Source of the DNA: Streptomyces halstedii
Lineage (GTDB): Bacteria > Actinomycetota > Actinomycetes > Streptomycetales > Streptomycetaceae
Direction of reading: 5' to 3'
Length of the DNA: 64,000 bases
Assembly (NCBI GenBank): GCA_000720535.1
Contig: JOAZ01000011.1
Span: forward strand, 124,001-188,000
A program made the position numbers and the translations under genes. Positions 54,618 through 62,322 of this stretch are shown here, one piece after another (the stretch's first letter is position 1; each line of letters starts with the position of its first letter). Under the pieces are notes generated by a model. It saw only the letters and a program-made list of their open reading frames with translations. It made no database searches and had not been told where the DNA came from.

Positions 54618-55124
54618 ATGTCAACGGCCAGGCGCAGTGCGGGGATCCTGCTCTACCGTGTCGTGCGGACCGGGACCGGGCAGCGGGACGTCGACGTGCT
54701 GATCGGGCACATGGGCGGCCCCTTCTGGACGGGGCGGGACGCGGCGGCCTGGTCGCTGCCGAAGGGCGAGTACGGGGACGACGAGGAGCCGGACGCGGCC
54801 GCCCGCCGGGAGTTCGAGGAGGAGTTGGGGCTTCCGGTGCCGGACGGCGCCTGGCTGCCGCTGGGCGAGGTCCGGCAACGGAGCGGGAAGACCGTGGCCG
54901 CCTGGGCCGTGGAGGGCGAGCTGGATCCCGCGCGGGCCACTCCGGGGACGTTCACCATGGAGTGGCCCCGGGGGTCCGGTGTGCTGCGGGAGTTCCCCGA
55001 GATGGACCGGTTCGCCTGGTGCGCACCGGACGAGGCGGCGCGGCGGCTCGTGGTGGGCCAGCGCGTCTTCGTCGAGCGGCTGCGCGCCTACGTACGGGAA
55101 GGGCGCGCGCCCGCGGACTCGTAG
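54618..55124 (+). CDS. Nudix hydrolase
   Basis: A 168-residue pyrophosphohydrolase. The Nudix box is GEYGDDEEPDAAARREFEEE followed by LGL (about 51-73), matching GX5EX7REUXEEXGU. SAGILLYRVV at the N-terminus and AWSLPKGEYG before the box are typical of the predicted NTP pyrophosphohydrolase subgroup with an insert around the box. The substrate (damaged nucleotide, ADP-ribose or other) is not predictable. ATG 54618 is the first start giving the full domain. Its last 37 bp overlap the 3' end of the convergent ABC-F gene, so antisense effects are possible. Confidence 0.92.
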   Translation: MSTARRSAGILLYRVVRTGTGQRDVDVLIGHMGGPFWTGRDAAAWSLPKGEYGDDEEPDAAARREFEEELGLPVPDGAWLPLGEVRQRSGKTVAAWAVEGELDPARATPGTFTMEWPRGSGVLREFPEMDRFAWCAPDEAARRLVVGQRVFVERLRAYVREGRAPADS

Positions 55125-56878
55125 GCCCCGCCCCCGGGTCCGCCGCCGGCGCCGCCCGCCGGTCCCCGGGTGGCGTCGTGCCCGGTGGTCTCGCCGGCCG
55201 GAGCGTCCCGGTGCCCCGTCCGGCTCGGCGGGGCCGTGACCGGCCGCCCGTCCCGCAGTTCCAGGAGGTCGCCGCCGAAGCGGCTCCGGAAGCCGCGGTC
55301 GTGGGAGACGACGACCACCGCACCCCGGTAGCGGTCGAGCGCAGCTTCCAGCTCCTCGACCAGGCTCAGGGCGATGTGGTTCGTCGGCTCGTCCAGGATC
55401 AGCAGGTCGGCGGGCCGGGTGACCAGCCGGGCCAGGGCGAGCCTGCGCTGCTGACCGGTGGAGAGGGCGGCGACGGGGACGCCCAGATCGGCCGGGCGGA
55501 ACAGACCGAGGTCCAGCAGTTCGTCGGCGTACGTGTCGGCGGGGCCCGGCCGGCCGGCGGCGTACGCGGCGAGCAGCGAGCGCCGTGTGGGCCGGACGGG
55601 CAGCTCCTGCGGGAGGTAACCGGTCCTGCCGCGGCGCCGGACGGTGCCGGAGTCCGGTGCGAGATCCCCGGCGAGGACTCGCAGCAGGGTGGTCTTGCCC
55701 GCCCCGTTGGGCCCGGTGACCAGGAGCCGCTGCCCGGGTCCGACGCACAGGGCGGGCAGGCGCAGCCGGTCGCCGACGACCACGGAGTCCAGCTCCACCG
55801 GCGGTCGGTGGGTGTGGTCCGGGCCCGGCCCGTCCTCGTGCGCCGTGGCGAGCTCGGCGGTGAAGCGCAGGGGCCGGGGCGGTGCGGGCACCGGCGTACC
55901 GCGCAGCGCCTCCAGGCGGGTCCTGGCCGCCCTGACCTGGCCGGACAGCTTGGCCTCGTGGGACCTGCGGTGCTTGCCGAAGCCTTGGCGGGGGTCCTTG
56001 CCGCTGCCGAGGAGCCGCCGTCCCGCCGCGTCGGCGAGTTCCTCGGTACGGGCCAGGTCGGTCAGCCATTCCTGGTGCTCCTGGGCCTGGCGGCGGCGTG
56101 CGGCGGCCTTCGCGGCGCGGTAGCCCTGCCAGCCGTCGCCGTACCGTGTCACGGCGCGCAGGTCGCGGTCGACCTCCAGGATCACGGTGGTGGTCCGCTC
56201 CAGGAACGCCCGGTCGTGGGTGACGGCGACGAGGGTGCCGCGGTGGGCCCGGAGATGGTCCTCAAGCCAGCTGACGGCGTCGGCGTCCAGGTGGTTGGTG
56301 GGCTCGTCCAGCAGCAGGAGTTCGGGCGCCGCGGCCAGCACGCAGGCGAGGGCCAGACGTGACAGCTCGCCGCCGGAGAGCGTGCCGAGCACGCGGTCGC
56401 GGGTGACGTGGCCGAGCCCGAGGCCGTGCGTCGCCGCGTCGGTCCTGGCGTCCGCCTGGTAGCCGCCGCGAGCCTCGTAGGCCGTCAGGAGGTCGCCGTA
56501 CGCGGCCAGTTCGGCGTCGGTGGGGTCGGTTCCGGACATCCGCGCCTCCGCCGCGCGGATCTGCCCCTCCATCTCGCGGAGTTCGCTCAGCGCCGCGTCG
56601 ACGGCGTCCTGGACGGTACCGCGCGGGTCGAGGTCGAGGGTCTGGGCGAGGTAGCCGGTGCCGCCCGGGAAACGGACGGTGAGATCACCGCCGTCCGGCG
56701 TCTCGGCCCCGGCCATCAGGCGCAGCAGGGTGGACTTGCCGGAGCCGTTCTCACCGATGACTCCGGCCTTCTCGCCGGGGCGGACGGTGAGGGACACCTG
56801 ATCGAGGACGGTCCGGTCGCCGTAGGACGTGGAGACGTCGGCCATGGACAGCTGGGGGCGGTCGTGCTGGGGGGTCAT
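55088..56878 (-). CDS. ABC-F family ATPase (ribosome-protection type)
   Basis: A 596-residue protein with two ABC ATPase domains and no membrane part. ABC1: GENGSGKST (Walker A), LSGGELSRLALA (signature), [18 protein letters not shown]2: GPNGAGKTT, LSTGQQRRLALA and LLILDEPTNHIALS. The two are joined by a basic linker (about 245-330, with RRRQAQEHQEWLTDLARTEE), the part that reaches the peptidyl-transferase region in ABC-F resistance and translation factors. The C-terminal 45 residues are Gly/Pro-rich. ATG 56878 has GGGAAAG 6 nt upstream. Two tiny uORFs in the leader resemble antibiotic-sensing attenuation leaders, so resistance or translation sensing is likely. Confidence 0.9.
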   Translation of the reverse strand: MTPQHDRPQLSMADVSTSYGDRTVLDQVSLTVRPGEKAGVIGENGSGKSTLLRLMAGAETPDGGDLTVRFPGGTGYLAQTLDLDPRGTVQDAVDAALSELREMEGQIRAAEARMSGTDPTDAELAAYGDLLTAYEARGGYQADARTDAATHGLGLGHVTRDRVLGTLSGGELSRLALACVLAAAPELLLLDEPTNHLDADAVSWLEDHLRAHRGTLVAVTHDRAFLERTTTVILEVDRDLRAVTRYGDGWQGYRAAKAAARRRQAQEHQEWLTDLARTEELADAAGRRLLGSGKDPRQGFGKHRRSHEAKLSGQVRAARTRLEALRGTPVPAPPRPLRFTAELATAHEDGPGPDHTHRPPVELDSVVVGDRLRLPALCVGPGQRLLVTGPNGAGKTTLLRVLAGDLAPDSGTVRRRGRTGYLPQELPVRPTRRSLLAAYAAGRPGPADTYADELLDLGLFRPADLGVPVAALSTGQQRRLALARLVTRPADLLILDEPTNHIALSLVEELEAALDRYRGAVVVVSHDRGFRSRFGGDLLELRDGRPVTAPPSRTGHRDAPAGETTGHDATRGPAGGAGGGPGGGAYESAGARPSRT

Positions 56879-57021
56879 GGGTGGCTTTCCCTGAAGTGGC
56901 GGTCCCCGGGCGGCGGACGGCGGGTGCCGGAACGGCACACGGACGCGCGTGGCGGAGGACGCGAGGCGAAGGGGGCTTCGGACGGCGGGAAGGACCGCCG
57001 CGCGCGGGCGCGACCCGTGGG

Positions 57022-57045
57022 TCACACGGTGGCGCGGAGCGTCAT
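57022..57045 (-). CDS. Candidate leader peptide 2 of the ABC-F gene (MTLRATV)
   Basis: A 7-codon ORF (ATG 57045, stop 57022-57024) with AGGA 9 nt upstream, located 144 bp before the ABC-F start. Downstream in the leader GTGCCG-TTC-CGGCAC (56924-56938 on the plus strand) can form a hairpin. Placement between the first mini-ORF and the ABC-F gene fits ribosome-mediated attenuation, but the ORF is too short to be certain. Confidence 0.4.
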   Translation of the reverse strand: MTLRATV

Positions 57046-57067
57046 GCGGCGGAGTCCTGGCGAACGA

Positions 57068-57094
57068 TCAGAGAAAGAAGTAGTGCCTGCCCAT
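57068..57094 (-). CDS. Candidate leader peptide 1 of the ABC-F gene (MGRHYFFL)
   Basis: An 8-codon ORF whose ATG (57094) lies 7 nt after a TACACT -10-like element, so it could be translated from a leaderless mRNA. The peptide is rich in bulky aromatic residues (HYFF), as in drug-responsive stalling peptides. No ribosome site is visible. Confidence 0.4.
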   Translation of the reverse strand: MGRHYFFL

Positions 57095-57101
57095 GGGGAC
57101 G

Positions 57102-57107
57102 AGTGTA
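57102..57107 (-). promoter_or_regulatory. -10 element candidate for the ABC-F transcript
   Basis: TACACT on the minus strand (57107-57102) fits the TANNNT -10 consensus. Transcription would begin at or next to ATG 57094 of the first mini-ORF. No good -35 hexamer is seen upstream; that region is instead a 24-bp tandem duplication. Confidence 0.45.
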
Positions 57108-57132
57108 GTGACCGGCCGCCGGGCGCGCACGG

Positions 57133-57180
57133 GGTTTCCGGCGGGGCGGGCGGCGCGGTTTCCGGCGGGGCGGGCGGCGC
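57133..57180. repeat. 24-bp perfect tandem duplication
   Basis: The 24-bp unit starting GGTTTCCGGCGGGGCGGG occurs at 57133-57156 and is repeated exactly at 57157-57180. It lies 30 bp upstream of the ABC-F promoter candidate and in the long gene-free region before the chloroperoxidase gene (57108-57448), in which nothing else is recognised apart from the ribosome site GAGAGGAAG. Confidence 0.85.
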
Positions 57181-57448
57181 GCCGGAGGACCCGCCGCCCC
57201 GGCGGCGGCATCACCCGTTCGGCGCAACGCCACGCGCCGGGGCCCGCCGTGGAACAAGGCGGGCGGCACCGGCCGGGCGCCGTCGGCGCGGCCAGCGCGG
57301 GGGGCGGACCGGTGCGCACGATGGCAGCGGGGACGGACGCGGTGTCCGGATCAGGGCACCCCACGTCGTCCCCGTTCCGGGCGGGGCCACCCGTCCACGC
57401 CTGTCCGCGCGGTCGGCCCGAGGCGGCCGCGGACCGAGAGGAAGCCCC

Positions 57449-58276
57449 ATGCCTGTGTGCACGACGCGGGACGGTACCGAGATCTTCTACAAGGACTGGG
57501 GCCGGGGCCGCCCCGTGGTCTTCATCCACGGCTGGCCGCTCAACGGCGACGCCTGGCAGGACCAGCTCAAGGCCGTCGCCGACGCCGGTTTCCGCGGCAT
57601 CGCCCATGACCGCCGGGGCCACGGGCGGTCCACACCGGTGTACGACGGCTACGACTTCGACACGTTCGCCGACGACCTGGACGACCTCCTGACCCATCTC
57701 GACCTGCGTGACGTCACCCTGGTCGCCCACTCGATGGGCGGTGGTGAGCTGGCCCGCTACATCGGCCGCCACGGCACCGGCCGGATCAGGTCCGCCGTCC
57801 TGCTCTCCTCGGTCACGCCGATGATGGGCCAGGGACCCGACAACCCGGACGGCGTGCCCCGGCCGGTCTTCGAGGACATCAAGAGCGGCATCCTGGCCGA
57901 GCGCTCGCAGTTCTGGCAGGACACCGCCGTCGCGTTCTTCTCCGCGAACCGCGACGGGAACAAGGTCACCCAGGGCAACAAGGACGCCTTCTGGTACATG
58001 GCCATGGCGCAGACCATCGAGGGCGCCGTCCTGTGCGTGGACGCCTTCGCCTGGACCGACTTCCACGAGGACCTCCGGAAGTTCGACGTACCGACGCTGA
58101 TCGTGCACGGGGACGACGACCAGATCGTCCCGATCGACACCACCGGCCGGAAGGCGGTCGAGATCATCCCGGACGCCACGCTCAAGGTCTACGAGGGCGC
58201 CTCCCACGGCATCGCGGCCGTCCCCGGGGACAAGGAGAGGTTCAACCAGGACCTGCTCGACTTCCTCGCGGGCTGA
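57449..58276 (+). CDS. Cofactor-free chloroperoxidase-type alpha/beta hydrolase
   Basis: A 275-residue alpha/beta hydrolase of the non-haem chloroperoxidase/esterase group (perhydrolase family). The oxyanion motif is VVFIHGWPLNGDAW, the nucleophile elbow HSMGGGEL (Ser), the acid the Asp in HGDDDQIVP and the base the His in YEGASHGI. These enzymes hydrolyse esters and in acetate form peracids, which halogenate in vitro. The in vivo role is unclear. ATG 57449 with GAGAGGAAG upstream opens directly with the fold. The length matches known bacterial chloroperoxidases (about 275). There is no signal peptide, so it is cytosolic. Two tandem hairpins follow. Confidence 0.95.
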   Translation: MPVCTTRDGTEIFYKDWGRGRPVVFIHGWPLNGDAWQDQLKAVADAGFRGIAHDRRGHGRSTPVYDGYDFDTFADDLDDLLTHLDLRDVTLVAHSMGGGELARYIGRHGTGRIRSAVLLSSVTPMMGQGPDNPDGVPRPVFEDIKSGILAERSQFWQDTAVAFFSANRDGNKVTQGNKDAFWYMAMAQTIEGAVLCVDAFAWTDFHEDLRKFDVPTLIVHGDDDQIVPIDTTGRKAVEIIPDATLKVYEGASHGIAAVPGDKERFNQDLLDFLAG

Positions 58277-58321
58277 GGCCGCGCCAGGCGGCGGTGACAG
58301 GCAGCGGCGGCGGCGACAGCC

Positions 58322-58394
58322 GGGGCGCCGGAGGCAGAGCGGCCGGCGCCCCGGGCGGCACCGCGGGCCCACCACCACCCGCCCGCGGTGCCGC
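58322..58394 (+). terminator. Two tandem terminator hairpins after the chloroperoxidase-type gene
   Basis: Stem 1 is a perfect 10-bp repeat (58322-58331 with 58343-58352). Stem 2 is a perfect 14-bp repeat (58355-58368 with 58381-58394). Both lie between the convergent chloroperoxidase-type gene and the PP2C phosphatase gene. Confidence 0.8.
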
Positions 58395-58519
58395 TCCCCC
58401 GTGCCGCCGCCCCGGAGCGCCGTACCCGCGTGGCGGCCCAGCGTGGCGGCCGAGTTTCGTGCGTGCGCTCGTTCCGGCCGCCCGCGGGGCGCCGGCCCGT
58501 CAGGCCGGCCCACCGTCCG

Positions 58520-59734
58520 TCAGACGGGCCCGTCGGAGGGAGGCGTGACCTCGTCCGCCGTGTCGCCCGGCGCCGTCGAGAGCACTCCGCCGCCCTCCGG
58601 CCGCCTGCGCAGGACGAGTACGGCGATGTCGTCCCGCCGTACCCCGCCGGAGAACTCGTCCAGGTCCGTCCGGAGCTCCCTCAGCAGGTCGCGCGGCTCG
58701 TCCCGCGCCCAGCGGCCGAGCCGTTCGTCCAGCGGGTAGAAGGCGCCCGTCACGTCGCGCGCCTCGGTGACCCCGTCGGTGAACACCACCAGGGTGGCGT
58801 CGAGCGGGAAGCCGAACGTCTCCGTGGCACGCGCCTCGGGGGTCAGGTCCGCCATACCGAGCGGTACGGAGGTCAGCCGCAGGGCCACCTTCGACGTGGA
58901 TCCCTCGTGGAGCAGGCGGGGCGGCAGATGGCCGCAGTTCACGGCCACCACCCGGTCACTGCCGTCGAAGCCGAGCAGCAGGGCGGTGACGAAGCGTTCG
59001 GTCTCGCCCGTCTCGGCGGAGAACGCGTTGTGCCGGACGACGGCGTCCTCCAGCGCGGCGGCCACCGCCGTGAGGTCCGGTTCCCGGACGGCCGCCTCCC
59101 GGAAGGCCCCGAGGGCGGCGAACCCCGCACCGATCGCGGGCAGTCCCTTGCCCTGCACATCGCCGATGATCACCCGGGTCCCGTGGCGCGACTGCACGAC
59201 CTCGTAGATGTCACCGCCGACGAACCGGTCCTCCTCGATCGGCTCGTAGAACCCCTGGGCCCGCAGTTGCCGGGTGACGACCGGGAGCGGGCGGAGGATC
59301 TGCCGCTGGAGGGCCACGGCGGCGGAGCGCAACCGGGCCACCTGGGTGGCGTGCCGGATCCGCGCGACGCAGGCGAAGACGCCCAGGGCGCAGGCGAGGA
59401 CGGTGAAGCCGATGAGGAAGAACACGTCCCAGAAGGCACCGGTCTGCGCGATGCGCGAGCCGACGACCACCAGGGTGACCCACACGGCCACGCCGATCGT
59501 CTGACGCACCGTGCAGAAGACCGAGGCCAGCGCGGGCAGCACGACCAGCAGAGGGATCAGCGGCAGGTCGGTACCGGTGAGGGCGTCGAGCAGGACCACC
59601 ACGGCGGTCAGCAGTACGAGCCAGAGGGCGAGCGCCCAGCTGCCGATGCGGGCGGCGCCCGCCGCCTCCTCACCCGGATCACTCCCCGGCAGCACCCGCC
59701 TGCGCACCGCCGGGCGCCGGAGTCCCATGAGCAC
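58520..59734 (-). CDS. Membrane-bound PP2C-family phosphatase (SpoIIE/RsbU type)
   Basis: A 404-residue protein. The N-terminal part (about 30-130) has four or so membrane helices. A short helical linker (RIRHATQVARLRSAAVALQR) leads to the PP2C/SpoIIE catalytic domain (about 165-385): EEDRFVGGDIYEVV, RVIIGDVQGKGLPA (metal Asp), VAVNCGHLPPRLL and VVFTDGVTEARD. These phosphatases dephosphorylate anti-anti-sigma proteins in partner-switching stress pathways, activating sigma factors such as SigB. The membrane part could be a sensor, although no known sensor domain is seen. GTG 59734 with GGGAGG six bases upstream is chosen. It stands alone; its partner antagonist is unknown. Confidence 0.93.
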   Translation of the reverse strand: MLMGLRRPAVRRRVLPGSDPGEEAAGAARIGSWALALWLVLLTAVVVLLDALTGTDLPLIPLLVVLPALASVFCTVRQTIGVAVWVTLVVVGSRIAQTGAFWDVFFLIGFTVLACALGVFACVARIRHATQVARLRSAAVALQRQILRPLPVVTRQLRAQGFYEPIEEDRFVGGDIYEVVQSRHGTRVIIGDVQGKGLPAIGAGFAALGAFREAAVREPDLTAVAAALEDAVVRHNAFSAETGETERFVTALLLGFDGSDRVVAVNCGHLPPRLLHEGSTSKVALRLTSVPLGMADLTPEARATETFGFPLDATLVVFTDGVTEARDVTGAFYPLDERLGRWARDEPRDLLRELRTDLDEFSGGVRRDDIAVLVLRRRPEGGGVLSTAPGDTADEVTPPSDGPV

Positions 59735-60223
59735 GGCATGCCTCCCGCACTATGTCGCTGTTGTCCCAGTCGTTCCAACCTACCCGCCCTCGGGGCACGG
59801 GTCCTGGCGTTGCCGGACGGTTCCGGCCCGCGGACCCCCGGTCGGCGGCGCGCGCGGCGGGAGTCGTGCCGGCGCGGGCCCGCTCCCTGGGCGCCGGCCC
59901 TTCCGGCGCAGGCCCCGGCCGGGCCCCGGCCTCCGTACGGCTCCTCCTGACGGGCCTCTGCTCCGATCCGGCCCCAACGACGGCGTCCCTGTGGCACTCT
60001 GGACGTGGCCGCCCCACCGGGCTCCCCCGTACCGGTGGGGCGGTCTTCTGTGTGCCTGCGGCGGGCCCCTTCCCGGTAGCCGTGACCAGGGGCACCGCGG
60101 GCGTCGGTCACCGACCGGTTCCGCCCCGAGGCCGCCCCGACCTCACTGTCCCCTGCGTGAGTCGTTCACTCCCGTCCTGTCGGCGGACGCCACTGACGGA
60201 CGCCCCCGTCCACGCCCGGCCGC
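59735..60223. other. Gene-free region with a plus-strand terminator and no gene for it
   Basis: These 489 bases hold no convincing protein gene. Next to the phosphatase start is a possible minus-strand promoter (TTGGAA - 18 bp - CATAGT). Further on, a plus-strand terminator at 60009-60043 has no upstream coding gene on that strand, hinting at a small RNA. The rest to 60223 is plain. Confidence 0.5.
60009..60043 (+). terminator. Intrinsic-type terminator with a T-rich tail, possibly of a small RNA
   Basis: A perfect 12-bp stem (60009-60020 with 60032-60043) around an 11-nt loop containing CCCCC is followed by TCTTCTGTGTG. A T-rich tail is rare in this window. No coding gene on the plus strand precedes it. 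Confidence 0.65.
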
Positions 60224-61132
60224 TCACCGCCCGTCAGACGCCGCGCCGCGCCCGGCGTAGTACGTGGCGATCATGTCCTCGCCACCGTGCCCGTCCGCCT
60301 CTGCTCGCGCGAACCGTTCGGCGGAGGCGGCGACCAGGTCCAGCGCCACGCCGGACTCCTCGGCGGCCTTCAGGATCAGCCGTGCGTCCTTCAGCGCCAT
60401 GGAGAGGGCGAAGCTCGGGTCGAGGTTCCCGCCCAGCAGCGCGTCCGACTTCTCCTGGAGGTACGGCGTGTCCAGCGGGCCGCCCTTCACCGCGTCCAGG
60501 AACAGGCGCGGGTCGAGCCCGAGCCCCTCGGCCAGGTTGAGGCTCTCCGCGACGCTGTTGACCAGGTTGATCAACCAGGTGTTGGCGACCAGCTTGAGCC
60601 GGGACGCCGCCCCCGGGTCCTCCCCGGCCCACACGGTGCGCTGTCCGATCGCCTCCAGGACGGGCCGTGTCGTCGCGCGGGCGGACGAGGGCCCGGCGAC
60701 GAACACCGTGAGCGTTCCCTGCTCGGCGGGCTCGCGGGTGCCGGAGACCGGGGCGTCCAGGTAGACCAGGCCCAGTCCGGCGGCCCGGTGGGCCAGATCG
60801 GTGGTGGCCTCGATCCCGACGGTGGAGCTCTGCATCCAGATCTGTCCGGGCCGCACGCCCCCGGCGGCGGCGGTGAGCGTCTCGGTCACCGCCGGCCCGT
60901 CGTTCAGCATGGTGATGATCACCTCGGCGCCGCGTACGGCCTCCTCGGCGGTGTCCGTCACGGTGGCGCCGTCGGCGGCCAGGGGCTCGGCCCTGGCGCG
61001 GGTCCGGTTCCAGGCCCGGACGGGCAGCCCGGCCCTGAGCAGGTTGCGGGCCATGCCGGATCCCATGATCCCGGTACCGAGGACCGCGACGGTGGGCCTG
61101 CCGGGGTCGTCGGCGGAGGAGGCGGTGGTCAT
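60224..61132 (-). CDS. 3-hydroxyisobutyrate-dehydrogenase-type NAD(P)-dependent oxidoreductase
   Basis: A 302-residue beta-hydroxyacid dehydrogenase. Landmarks are the Rossmann start VAVLGTGIMGSGMARNLLRA, the substrate motif LDAPVSGTREPAEQGTL and the catalytic Lys in LKLVANTWLINLVNSVAESL. Family members oxidise 3-hydroxyisobutyrate, tartronate semialdehyde or related acids, or act as imine reductases. Which one applies cannot be said. ATG 61132 has AAGGGAAC upstream, and the first 13 residues are a flexible lead. It lies 115 bp after CbiZ on the same strand, but co-transcription is uncertain. Confidence 0.93.
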   Translation of the reverse strand: MTTASSADDPGRPTVAVLGTGIMGSGMARNLLRAGLPVRAWNRTRARAEPLAADGATVTDTAEEAVRGAEVIITMLNDGPAVTETLTAAAGGVRPGQIWMQSSTVGIEATTDLAHRAAGLGLVYLDAPVSGTREPAEQGTLTVFVAGPSSARATTRPVLEAIGQRTVWAGEDPGAASRLKLVANTWLINLVNSVAESLNLAEGLGLDPRLFLDAVKGGPLDTPYLQEKSDALLGGNLDPSFALSMALKDARLILKAAEESGVALDLVAASAERFARAEADGHGGEDMIATYYAGRGAASDGR

Positions 61133-61247
61133 GGCTCGTTCCCTTCGTCGGTGCGCCCGGCGGCGGACACCTGGGGCGGCGGACACCGGGCGGGCGGTGG
61201 TGGCCCGTGCCGGGGGGCCGGGCGTCTCAAGCCTGCGGCCCGTCGTC

Positions 61248-61967
61248 TCAAGCCTGCGGCACGGATCCCAGGACCGCCGCGCCGGCGGTCGCCCCCCGGT
61301 CCGCGGGATCCACCGCGCCGGTGAGGACGGCACGGTGGACGGCCCTGGCCAGACGGGCTCCCCAGAGCGAGCGCGGACCGGCGAAGGGTTCACCGGCGTC
61401 CGTCCCCGGCTCCGGCGCCGCGACGCACACCGCGTCCGTGGGGGTGCCCGAGCAGTCGAGCCCGGCGTCCAGGAGCGCCTGGACCTTGGCCTCCGTGGCG
61501 GTCGCCACCGCGTTGACCAGCGCGGCGTCGGAGAGGGCCACCGGCAGGGTGACGACGATGTTGACGGTGCCGGGCGGCAGCGGTCCGCCGGTGCCCTCGG
61601 CGGGCGCGGCGGCCCAGCCCCGTACCCCGAGACCGCTGGTGACGGTGGCGGTCACGCCGCCGTCCCGCGCGGTGGTGTACGCGGTGACGTCGGCGGCCGT
61701 CATCAGCCCGGCCCCCGGTCCGCCGAGACCCTCGGCCGTGGCGATCTCCGCGAGGTGCCGGTCCGGGTCCAGCCGGGGGTACCCGCCGGGGACCTGCGCG
61801 TTCAGGATCCAGGCCCGCGGCCCGATGCCGCCGCCCAGTACGGCGCTGCTGCACACCCGCCAGCCGGGTCCCAGCCGCCAGACCAGATGGTGGAGGCCCT
61901 GGCCGTTCTCCCGCCGGGCCAGCAGTTCCCCGCGCTGTCCGGGCAGGTGGGCGCGTACGGAAGCGAT
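61248..61967 (-). CDS. cbiZ: Adenosylcobinamide amidohydrolase (CbiZ); start codon unclear
   Basis: A cobamide-remodelling enzyme that cleaves adenosylcobinamide to adenosylcobyric acid and aminopropanol. The conserved core is VWRLGPGWRVCSSAVLGGGI, GPRAWILNAQVPGGYPRLDP, GLMTAADVTAYTTARDGGVT and VNIVVTLPVALSDAALVNAV. The open frame has no ATG or GTG upstream of the core. Candidates are ATC 61967 (behind GGAAGGGGGG), CTG 61925/61922, or a GTG in another frame just after a six-G run, which would need a frameshift. The start given is therefore nominal. The C-terminal 50 residues are Ala/Arg-rich. Confidence 0.8.
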   Translation of the reverse strand: MASVRAHLPGQRGELLARRENGQGLHHLVWRLGPGWRVCSSAVLGGGIGPRAWILNAQVPGGYPRLDPDRHLAEIATAEGLGGPGAGLMTAADVTAYTTARDGGVTATVTSGLGVRGWAAAPAEGTGGPLPPGTVNIVVTLPVALSDAALVNAVATATEAKVQALLDAGLDCSGTPTDAVCVAAPEPGTDAGEPFAGPRSLWGARLARAVHRAVLTGAVDPADRGATAGAAVLGSVPQA

Positions 61968-62322
61968 GGCGCACCCCCCTTCCGCGGCCGGCCGGCGGTC
62001 GGCGACGGCGCGTCGATCATACGTGGGCGTCCGTCCCCGGCCCCGTCCGCCCCGGCCCCGTCCACCGGATTCGGCCGCCCTCGCGTGAGGCCCGCCGCCC
62101 GGCGGCGCTCCGGGACGTTCGCTCACCCGATTGGCGTAACGCGGCAGGACAGCCGGGACCTGCGTCGCACACGGCCACCCGCGCACCGGGAGTGGTTCGG
62201 GCAGCCCGGTGGCGCGGCCCGGAAGTTGCACCGTCCAACCGGGTGAGGCGCGATGGAATCCGGACGCGTCTTCCCTGTCGGATCCACCCGCAGGACGCGC
62301 CCGGGCGAGGAGGGAATCGGCC
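61968..62322. other. Divergent intergenic region before the PRC-barrel gene
   Basis: These 355 bases between divergent cbiZ and the PRC-barrel gene hold no gene I can support. GAGGAGGGAAT (62307-62317) is the ribosome site of the next gene. No B12 riboswitch was recognised upstream of cbiZ by eye. Confidence 0.5.
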
